The notes beneath the pieces are model-generated. The model saw only the letters and a program-made list of their open reading frames with translations, was not told the DNA's origin and did not search any database. A DNA stretch of 30,793 nt, taken from contig JAVBQI010000235.1 of NCBI GenBank assembly GCA_031549145.1, positions 1-30,793 on the forward strand, written 5' to 3'. Of this stretch, positions 1 through 6,144 are shown one piece after another. The first letter of the stretch is position 1, and each line of letters begins with the position of its first letter. A program made the position numbers and the translations under genes. Source of the stretch: JAVBSX01 sp031549145 (GTDB lineage: Bacteria > Planctomycetota > Planctomycetia > Pirellulales > Thermoguttaceae).

Positions 1-273
1 CGACTGGTGGGTTTGCTGCTTGCCGACCTTCTTTTTCATTTGGTATTTGTACTTGCCGAAATCCATGATTCGGCAAACCGGCGGTTTGGCGTCCCCGGCG
101 ACCTCGACCAGGTCCAAGCCGGCGCTTCGGGCGGCGTTGAGCGCTTCGTGTGTGCTCATCACCCCGAGTTGAGCTCCTTCCGCGGAAATGACCCGGACTT
201 GCGAAACGCGGATCATTTCATTGACCCGATGTTGCGGTCCCCGGTTGCTCGTTTCCATCCTCCTTTGATTCAT
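1..273 (-). CDS. infC: Translation initiation factor IF-3, N-terminal part (cut by window edge)
   Basis: IF-3 binds the 30S subunit, keeps subunits apart and checks the initiator tRNA. The 91 visible codons give the N-terminal IF-3 domain: an RVNEMIRVSQVRVIS strand, then GVMSTHEALNAARSAGLDLV, then PPVCRIMDFGKYKYQMKKK, which is the classic end of the domain and the start of the linker. The C-terminal domain lies off the left edge. I chose the ATG at 273 because GGAG sits 5 bases upstream of it. The next in-frame ATG (258) directly abuts an AAAGGAGG, which is too close for use. IF-3 genes often use rare start codons for autoregulation; here an ordinary ATG is available. In most bacteria rpmI and rplT follow, which would be to the left. 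Identity is secure; the start is fairly secure. Confidence 0.95.
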   Translation of the reverse strand, partial: MNQRRMETSNRGPQHRVNEMIRVSQVRVISAEGAQLGVMSTHEALNAARSAGLDLVEVAGDAKPPVCRIMDFGKYKYQMKKKVGKQQTHQS

Positions 274-469
274 ACAGTCTCCGTAGTGGTTTGATAATCG
301 TTCATTATTTCCGCCGAGTCGTCTAATAAGTATTCTCTTGACGGAACCAGATATTCGGGGCTAGTATCCCATATTCCGCCCCCCCTCGTCAACACGATCC
401 GGGAAAAAAAGCCGAAATTTCAGGAAAAAGGCTTTCGCCCGCAAGTATCACCCATTTGACATTTGTCGC

Positions 470-2362
470 TTACCGCAAATTCTCGTAATAATCGTCGATC
501 CCGAGAATATCGGGCGGAAACCCGGGGCCAAGCTCGGTCAGCTCCCGGATCCGCAAGATTTTCGCCGGCCGGACGGAGGCATCGATCCAGACCTCGAACC
601 GAACGGCGGGGCTTTTGGCGTCGAAGCGGCCGACGACCTGCGTTCGGTACACGCTCCCGCGTGTGCAGAAATACGGTTCGATCTTTTTCAACATTTCCAA
701 ATCCTCGGTGACCCCCATCGTGTAAGGCCAAAAGGGGTACAGCATTTCCGGCGCTTCGGCCTCGGCCTGGACCGGGTCGGGAATCCGATTGTCCAAAATT
801 CCCTGAATGAACGGATCGACTTCGTCCGCCGGAATGCCGATCATCGCCAAAAGGCTCGCCCCGCTCACTTGTTCCGTATCTTCTCCCGAAGCGGCCCCGA
901 GCGTGCTCGCATCGATTCCCATCGAACCGTAAACGCTTTGAATGAACTCGTCGGTATCGTCGAATTCCGTCGAGAGCATCTCAAGGACCGCCCGGGGCGC
1001 CTGGTTGAAATTGATCCGACCGACCATCGGCTCATCGCTCAACATCAACTGATCGTAAAGCAGCGGCAAATCGTTCCGCATCGAATCGGGATCGGAAGAA
1101 AACGGCGAGTTCAGGGTTTGCGGCTCGGAAGCCCCTTCGTACAAAATCTGCGTCGAACCGCCGACGAGATCGAGCAGGGAATTGATTTTCGTCGTCGCTT
1201 CCTGGGTCAGGCTGATCGTCCCCGAGCCGCCGGAACGGACGTTCGAATCCGACGCGGCAGACTGTCCGGAACCGCTCGTATCGCCGCTTGCACCGCTCTG
1301 TCCGCCTCCGATATTTCCGAGCGAAGAGGCGGCACTGTTCGTCCCCGAGCCATATTGCCGGTAGGCGACGATGTAGTTGGCCCATTCTTCGTTTTCCAAG
1401 GCTTCGACCAGTTTCGCATGCAGATCGGTCAAATCCTCGGAATTGACGTTGATCCGCAGCAGTCCGTCCGGGGTCAGTTGGGATTCGCGGCTGTCGACCG
1501 TGAGATAGGCGGCGAGACCGAGGTTGAGCGATTCGTCCGAAACTCCGAACGCATCCTCCAAGGTCGAAGGGTCCGGCTCACCGCGATCCCAAAGGCCGTT
1601 GCGGTTCCAATCGATCCCATAGAGCAGTTGCGGCGTTACCCCTTCGACCAGCAGCAGTTCGTCGATCGAATCGGGAACGGCGTTCCGGGGACGGTAGGGT
1701 GGGTCCAACAGCGAATAGAACTCGGATTCCGCGCCGAATTCGCGCGGCTCATCGTCTTCGTCCATCCAATCGAGAATCGCATCGGCAATCGCATCGGTTA
1801 CACCTGGGAGCCGGGTCAAAATAATCCGGCCCAAGCCCGGGAATTGGCTGTCAACTTCCAACACCCAATGCAAATTGAGCTTGGACGATTCGTCTTCGAG
1901 CCCGTATCGAAAGCCGTCGCCGATCAGGCTGCCGTCCTCGGACAAGGCCGGGGCGAGGACGGTAAAGCGGCCGACATCCCGCGGATCGATCGGAGCGGTC
2001 GAGCTGAGCTCGCGTGAGTTGTTGAGCATCCGTGTCGCGGAAATCGTCCCGTCGTTGACGATCACGGCGCAAAATTCCAAATTGTCGTACAGATCGCCCC
2101 GCTCGCGAATCGTCAATTCGTCCTGCGAAAGATACAACCGCAACCATTGCACGCCCGATTCGGCCAACAGCCGGGCCTGTTTTTGCCGGAGGGAATAATT
2201 CGCCCCCTTGCGTTCGGAGATCATCAGCCGCGAAAACGTAAGAACGGCCAACGAAAGAATGACCGTAACGACCAGCGCCAGAATAAGGACCGTCCCGCGA
2301 CGGGAGGGAAAAGGAGATTTCGACATCGGAGGATTGCTTTTTGAACCGGTATTCCGCACCAT
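470..2362 (-). CDS. gspK: Type II secretion minor pseudopilin, GspK family
   Basis: GspK caps the tip of the type II secretion pseudopilus. The N-terminus has a short basic leader, the prepilin-peptidase-like site RRG/TVLILALVVTVILSLAV (residues about 21-40) and a hydrophobic helix, then LAESGVQWLRLYL. Two further hallmarks follow: a T2SSK region with ILDWMDEDDEP, DPPYRPRN and DSIDELLLVEGVT, and a second helix-hairpin-helix-like part with INFNQAPRAVLEML. At 630 residues it is about twice the length of proteobacterial GspK. Part of the excess is a Ser/Gly-rich insertion around residues 340-390. The usual +5 Glu of pseudopilins is not seen after the cleavage site, as is typical for GspK. ATG 2362 is used; ATG 2326 (MSKSPFPSRRG) is equally possible, and neither has a good ribosome site. 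No other gsp gene is in the window. Family call is firm. Confidence 0.88.
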   Translation of the reverse strand: MVRNTGSKSNPPMSKSPFPSRRGTVLILALVVTVILSLAVLTFSRLMISERKGANYSLRQKQARLLAESGVQWLRLYLSQDELTIRERGDLYDNLEFCAVIVNDGTISATRMLNNSRELSSTAPIDPRDVGRFTVLAPALSEDGSLIGDGFRYGLEDESSKLNLHWVLEVDSQFPGLGRIILTRLPGVTDAIADAILDWMDEDDEPREFGAESEFYSLLDPPYRPRNAVPDSIDELLLVEGVTPQLLYGIDWNRNGLWDRGEPDPSTLEDAFGVSDESLNLGLAAYLTVDSRESQLTPDGLLRINVNSEDLTDLHAKLVEALENEEWANYIVAYRQYGSGTNSAASSLGNIGGGQSGASGDTSGSGQSAASDSNVRSGGSGTISLTQEATTKINSLLDLVGGSTQILYEGASEPQTLNSPFSSDPDSMRNDLPLLYDQLMLSDEPMVGRINFNQAPRAVLEMLSTEFDDTDEFIQSVYGSMGIDASTLGAASGEDTEQVSGASLLAMIGIPADEVDPFIQGILDNRIPDPVQAEAEAPEMLYPFWPYTMGVTEDLEMLKKIEPYFCTRGSVYRTQVVGRFDAKSPAVRFEVWIDASVRPAKILRIRELTELGPGFPPDILGIDDYYENLR

Positions 2363-2516
2363 GAGGGACAGACACTGATTTTATGCGATTTCGGCAACCT
2401 CGACAATCGTTTCGCGGGAGAAATCGTGTTCTTGTGTCGGAAGAAAAAAGTGTCGGAAACGAATAACGCTCCATGTCGAGGACCTTGATACGTGGTTGCT
2501 CGATTATCCCGTGCTC

Positions 2517-2540
2517 TACCGTAGCCGGTAGGCTTCGCCC
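2517..2540. repeat. Dispersed palindrome TACCG-tagc-CGGTA with GGCTTCGCCC tail (copy 1)
   Basis: TACCG (2517-2521), loop TAGC, CGGTA (2526-2530), continuing into GGTAGGCTTCGCCC (2527-2540). The same core recurs at 17894-17911, with the GGTAGGCTTCGCCC tail at 17915-17928, and in inverted orientation at 8613-8632. It lies in the 305-base gap 2363-2667 between the divergent-end regions of gspK and the focA unit, in which I see no gene. Confidence 0.7.
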
Positions 2541-2586
2541 TTTGTCTGTTTTCGCTGGGGCATGTCGCTTGCAAGCCAATAGCGAG

Positions 2587-2605
2587 CCGCGACCTGTGGT
2601 CGCGG
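2587..2605. repeat. Perfect 8-bp hairpin in the gspK/focA gap
   Basis: CCGCGACC (2587-2594), loop TGT, GGTCGCGG (2598-2605). It follows copy 1 of the TACCG palindrome by about 45 bases. A comparable GCGGCC/GGCCGC hairpin follows the copy at 17894, so the palindrome plus hairpin may be one composite element. No T-run follows on either strand, so it is not a classical intrinsic terminator. Confidence 0.6.
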
Positions 2606-2644
2606 TTACGTTCACTGCGAGATAACGCCACCTCGCGAAAGGGA

Positions 2645-2674
2645 ACACCGGCGTCTGCGCCGCCCGGCTAAACG
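2645..2674. repeat. 30-bp dispersed repeat overlapping the focA stop codon (copy 1)
   Basis: Starts ACACCGGCGTCTG and ends CGGCTAAACG. It matches 29374-29403 in 28 of 30 positions and in the same strand orientation. The TAG stop of the focA-family gene (2668-2670) lies inside it. It contains a short GGCG-tctg-CGCC hairpin. Confidence 0.7.
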
Positions 2675-3534
2675 GACTGCGACTCTCTAGGTTGGCGCAC
2701 TTTGTAAGCGTACCCGTAGGCCAAGGCGACGAAGACGCCGCCGCCGAGAATGTTGCCCAGCGTGACCGGCAGCAAATTGGCGAGGAAAAAATTCGTCCAG
2801 CTCAGCGAGGCCAGCGTTTCCGGCGGCAGGCTGACCGCCGCAAGCCAGGCCGGGTTCGACTTGGCCAGCAGACCCGCCGAAATGTAATACATGTTGGCGA
2901 CGGAATGCTCGAAGCCCGACGTAATAAAAAGCCAGATCGGGAAGAAAATCGCGAAAATCTTTCCGGTCACGTCTTTCGCTCCCGCCGCCATCCAAACGGC
3001 GAGGCAGACAAGCCAGTTGCACAAAATGCCGAGCGAAAACGCTTCGAGGAATGACAGTCGGCACTTCGCCGCCGCGATTTTGATCGTGACGCCCCCCAGC
3101 AGATGATCGCCGCCGTTCAGTTGGCCGGAAGAATAAATCAGCCAGGCGACGAAAACCGAACCGACGAAATTGCCGCAATACACGATGCCCCAATTCCGCA
3201 GCAAACCGCCGAGGCTGATTTTGCGCTGTGCCAATGGCAGGAGCATCATCGTATTGCCGGTGAATAGTTCGCCGCCCGCGATGACGACGAGCATCAAACC
3301 GCCGGGGAAAATCGCTCCGGCCAGGCAGCGGCCGAGTCCGTAGGTCGACGGATCGGCCAACAGATTGAACGCCGCCATCGTCGAGCCTTCCGAGGCGAAA
3401 GCGATGTAAACCCCGGCCAGAATTCCGAGAACGAATAATCGGCCGAAAGACGCCGCCGCTTTGGCGAGGCCGGAATCCGAAACGGCTTGGGTGATTTCGG
3501 CGGGGGTCAGAAATGATCGGTGAGAATCGGACAT
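2668..3534 (-). CDS. focA: Formate/nitrite transporter (FocA/NirC family)
   Basis: Pentameric inner-membrane channel family that passes formate, nitrite or hydrosulfide. The protein (288 residues from ATG 3534) has six hydrophobic segments and both family signatures: GGELFTGNTMMLLPLAQ after the second membrane segment and SGFEHSVANMYYIS with the conserved pore His. Between them lies GLLRNWGIVYCGNFVGSVFVA. I start at ATG 3534 (MSDSHRSF) because the upstream 55 codons overlap the preceding gene and look non-protein-like. The gene begins 14 bases after the stop of the hemolysin III gene, so the two are probably cotranscribed. With hydF in the same window, formate export in mixed-acid type fermentation is the simplest reading. 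Nitrite or HS- cannot be excluded from sequence alone. The stop codon falls inside a 30-bp dispersed repeat. Confidence 0.88.
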   Translation of the reverse strand: MSDSHRSFLTPAEITQAVSDSGLAKAAASFGRLFVLGILAGVYIAFASEGSTMAAFNLLADPSTYGLGRCLAGAIFPGGLMLVVIAGGELFTGNTMMLLPLAQRKISLGGLLRNWGIVYCGNFVGSVFVAWLIYSSGQLNGGDHLLGGVTIKIAAAKCRLSFLEAFSLGILCNWLVCLAVWMAAGAKDVTGKIFAIFFPIWLFITSGFEHSVANMYYISAGLLAKSNPAWLAAVSLPPETLASLSWTNFFLANLLPVTLGNILGGGVFVALAYGYAYKVRQPRESQSV

Positions 3535-3548
3535 GGTCAAAAATCGTT

Positions 3549-4205
3549 TTATTGCATGACGTAAAAAAGGATGCAGAAAAAATGGCATGTCGTTCCCGCC
3601 AACACGAACAGGTGCCAGATCGTATGAGGGATCGGCGTGATACACCAAAGGTAAAAGACCGTTCCCACGGTGTAAAGAACGCCTCCGAGGACAAGCCAAA
3701 CGGTCCCGGCCAAGGCGAGTGAGTCATAAAGCGGTTTGGAAATCGGCAGGGCCATCCAGCCCATGGCGAGATACAGCCCGGTCGAGACGTATTTCAACTT
3801 TCCCGTTGAAAAAAGTTTGAAGACGATCCCCAAAAGCGTCAATCCCCAGGCGATCCCGAAAACGGTCCACGCGATCGCCGGATGGTCCTGCCTGAGCGTG
3901 ACAAGGCAAAACGGTGTATAGGTTCCCGCGATCAGGACGTAAATCGCCATGTGATCGCACACCTGGAGGATTCGTTGAAGACGGGCGTTCGTGACGGCAT
4001 GATAAACCGAAGAAATCGTGTACAACAGAATGACGGCCGATGCGAAAATGGTACCGCCAACGATTTTCCACGGAACCTGTGTTCCGCTTCGGATTGCGAA
4101 CACGATGAGCAGGACGAGTGCCGCCGCACCGAGATAGCCGCCGATTCCATGCGTAAACGTGCTGGAGAGCTCGTCGACGAAATCATTGTCTTTTGCCTTT
4201 TTCAT
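3549..4205 (-). CDS. Hemolysin III / TrhA family membrane protein (PAQR-like)
   Basis: 218 residues with seven predicted membrane segments, the normal length of the bacterial hemolysin III (TrhA/YqfA) family. Family landmarks are present: FTHGIGGYLGA near the N-terminus, SSVYHA (about residues 66-71), DHMAIYVLIAGTYTPFCLV in the third segment, and the C-terminal HTIWHLFVLAGTTCHFFCI. The conserved Ser, Asp and His residues correspond to the zinc site of PAQR receptors. The name comes from a Bacillus cereus protein with haemolytic activity; the usual cellular role is thought to be membrane homeostasis rather than toxicity. ATG 4205 is preceded only by a weak GGGAA. It sits directly upstream of the focA-family gene with a 14-base gap, which suggests one transcript. 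Confidence 0.88.
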   Translation of the reverse strand: MKKAKDNDFVDELSSTFTHGIGGYLGAAALVLLIVFAIRSGTQVPWKIVGGTIFASAVILLYTISSVYHAVTNARLQRILQVCDHMAIYVLIAGTYTPFCLVTLRQDHPAIAWTVFGIAWGLTLLGIVFKLFSTGKLKYVSTGLYLAMGWMALPISKPLYDSLALAGTVWLVLGGVLYTVGTVFYLWCITPIPHTIWHLFVLAGTTCHFFCILFYVMQ

Positions 4206-4322
4206 TTCCCGCTTGTCGTAAATCGATCACCCGTTGATTGGCCGAGCCGCAAAGCGGTTTATTATGAACCGTTTGTTCCCGAATAAAAGGGCCATCAACG
4301 AGAATATCCGCGTTTGCCGTAA

Positions 4323-4481
4323 GAGTTCCTGCCAATCACGGTTATCAACGCGGTCAATGTGTCGGAAAAAGGTTGCAGCGAATCCGGAAAAGAGAATCGC
4401 GGCAAGAATTTCTACTGGATCATTCCTGAAAGCGAGCTCGAGCGATTTTTGAAAGAACGCCGGGTCAACCGCCAAAACTAG
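4323..4481 (+). pseudogene. Possible remnant of a small DNA-binding (excisionase-like) protein
   Basis: Between stops at 4320 and 4479 there is an open frame that reads NFYWIIPESELERFLKERR followed by VNRQN and a stop. The IPESELERFL pattern is typical of the C-terminal wing of excisionase/MerR-like helix-turn-helix domains. No ATG is present; a GTG (VSEKGC) exists. The helix-turn-helix part is not visible upstream in any frame I could read, so it would be a truncated remnant. The rest of the 4206-4514 gap shows nothing else. Confidence 0.3.
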
Positions 4482-4514
4482 AAAAGAATCATCATGCTCA
4501 TCCGAGAGACTGAT

Positions 4515-5030
4515 TTACTTCGGCAGCGCCTCGACGAAGTCCTGAAAGATCTGATCCCAGAACAATTGGATGGCCTTGGGCAGTTTATCCGGAAAGGTCA
4601 GATTGTACTTCTCGAGGAATTCGTCGTTCTCGTTCGAAGCATCTATTACTTGGCCCGCGATGTCCAGCCCGACAAACCATTCGGTGTCCGTGGTTTTGGG
4701 GGATTTCGTAAATGCCAAGTCGTGGTTGTTGCTCGCCGCCGTCAACTGCGGGAGCGGCTGGGTCCCGTCCGGGCTGCCGAGCACCCGACTATACTTCGGC
4801 ATGTCAAACCGGCTTCTCTCGGGCTCTTGGGTGGGCTTGTGTTTTTTACGTGTGGACGTGGGAAAAACTCCAAGGGAAAGGGGATAGCGTTTCGCCACCA
4901 CCTTCGATTCTCTTGGGCTATTTCGGGAACAGTCACTGCGTTTCCAGCAACCGTTCGGCAGGAAGGCTTCCGGCTTGTCGGCGACCCTCAATATCCGTTC
5001 CAGAACATCGGCCGAAAACGGCTCTTTCAT
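4515..5030 (-). CDS. Hypothetical protein, unknown function
   Basis: 171 residues, not recognised. I start at ATG 5030 because AAGGA lies 5 bases upstream, a better ribosome site than most genes here. A GTG start at 5138 would add 36 residues of unconvincing sequence. The N-terminus (MKEPFSADVLERILRVADKP) and the acidic, aromatic C-terminus (ending FWDQIFQDFVEALPK) look like real soluble protein. The middle is Lys/Arg-rich with no clear motif. The opposite strand has a longer frame over the same bases, but its residues look like an antisense shadow. It stands in a gene-poor stretch beside a broken transposase, so it may be recently acquired or decaying. Confidence 0.5.
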   Translation of the reverse strand: MKEPFSADVLERILRVADKPEAFLPNGCWKRSDCSRNSPRESKVVAKRYPLSLGVFPTSTRKKHKPTQEPERSRFDMPKYSRVLGSPDGTQPLPQLTAASNNHDLAFTKSPKTTDTEWFVGLDIAGQVIDASNENDEFLEKYNLTFPDKLPKAIQLFWDQIFQDFVEALPK

Positions 5031-5178
5031 GCGAATCCTTCCGCGACGCAGTTGCTCGTTCAAAAACCCGGTCTCGAAGCACTGCGAAGCCTGGAAGGAA
5101 GTATAAAAGGCGTGCCGGATGAACGAGTAAGAACACACGCGACCTTTTGGTGGCCCGAGGAGGTGGCGATAAGGGTCA

Positions 5179-5221
5179 GGTGCGTCATGTGACGCACCGG
5201 GTTGTCAACCGTCAGTTGACA
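5179..5221. repeat. Two adjacent perfect hairpins next to the transposase remnant
   Basis: GGTGCGTCA (5179-5187) / TGACGCACC (5190-5198), then TGTCAAC (5203-5209) / GTTGACA (5215-5221). They lie just beyond the 3' end of the degenerate ISAs1-like frame and between it and the unknown gene. They may be an insertion-sequence end or a small palindromic repeat. Confidence 0.55.
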
Positions 5222-5239
5222 CAGATATGTCACCTGAAA

Positions 5240-5584
5240 TCACTTGGGAAATTTCGGCATCTTGCGGGCTTCCAGGGTTTGCAGCTGACGTTCCCGGGTC
5301 GAATCGAGAACCCATCGATCATGCTGGGTGGCGATATGCTCATGGAGCCACTGGCAGCGATCCTTCACAAAATGAAGGCTCGTTTCCACCTGCCAATGGT
5401 CGCGAACCAGTTTCTGCAAGTCGCGCGGCTCAACCGTACCGGGATCAAGACTCGTCAAGAAATAGCGAATATCGTGAGATTCCCGCAAGACGCCACGGCC
5501 GAAAACCTCACGATCCACTCGCCGGCATCCGGGAACCCCGCATCGCTCACGCACATGATCGGCGGAGACCTGCCGACCAGGCAT
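5240..5584 (-). pseudogene. Degenerate ISAs1-like transposase, C-terminal fragment
   Basis: The frame reads RYFLTSLDPGTVEPRDLQ, then LVRDHWQVETSLHFVKDR. This is the pattern around the last catalytic acid of ISAs1-family (DDE) transposases: SL, then VRxHWxIExxLHWxxD. Intact members continue with a WWDEDRH-like stretch and about 50 more residues; here the sequence changes after KDR and stops at 5240. The N-terminal two thirds, including the other two catalytic acids, are absent upstream. I therefore read it as an inactive remnant of about 115 codons. Its neighbours are hairpins on both sides. The family call rests on pattern memory and is moderate. Confidence 0.6.
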
Positions 5585-5656
5585 AGGCGCTACCGCACCG
5601 ATGAAGCCGGCTTATTGGTCTTCATACAAAGAATCGAACATCGCAAACAACAGCCT

Positions 5657-5717
5657 GAAGCGTCAGCGCCGGGTTAGCCTCGCGTTTTCGTATTGGATAA
5701 CCGGACGCTGACGCTTC
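5657..5717. repeat. Palindromic repeat GAAGCGTCAGCG / CGCTGACGCTTC
   Basis: A 12-bp perfect inverted repeat (5657-5668 and 5706-5717), extended inside by CCGGGTTA versus TAACCGG. Sequences with this GAAGCGTCAGCG core are, as far as I recall, common intergenic palindromes in planctomycete genomes. It lies upstream of the histidine kinase. The remaining gap 5718-6144 is AT-richer, holds several short A and T runs, and shows no gene or recognisable RNA. Confidence 0.7.
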
Positions 5718-6144
5718 CGGCTGCCGTTCGATCCGAAGTTTTTCTGAGATTTCGACTTTGCAATCGTCTTGATTGCCGGGATAAAAACGGCACGAAATTC
5801 AATGCGCATTTTTCATGCGACGGGCCAGGCACGCAGTTTCTCGCATCCCAAGTGTCTGCGAGAAAAAAATCTTTTTTGCCGGATTTTTTTCAAAATTTTA
5901 CCCGTTGAAGGAAAAAAATATCGTACGTCGCCTTTTTGAAGCATTGAGGTTCGGTTGCATCAAATAAGATGCCAATCATCAACGATTACGAAAAAACGGA
6001 ACGAAAAAAATTTCTTTCTTTTTCTCACTCGCGTACTTCAGGGGCAAAGCATGGAGAAGCCGAGAAGATAGAATTCAATGGGGCGTGTAAGAAAATCGAA
6101 CCTTTTTGTCCGGAGCTCCGTGTCACACGCGGTTTTTCAACACC

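Noticed and set aside
869..2017. 382-codon plus-strand frame across gspK
   Set aside because: Antisense shadow of a gene with recognisable family motifs; its own sequence is Arg/Gln-rich without motifs.
4494..5192. 232-codon plus-strand frame over the unknown minus-strand gene
   Set aside because: The minus-strand frame has the better ribosome site and more natural residues; the plus frame reads as its antisense, though this choice is not certain.
6030..6110. GGGGCAAAGC stretch upstream of the kinase, slightly like a GEMM (c-di-GMP) riboswitch
   Set aside because: The conserved flanking segments and pairing of the GEMM aptamer are not present.
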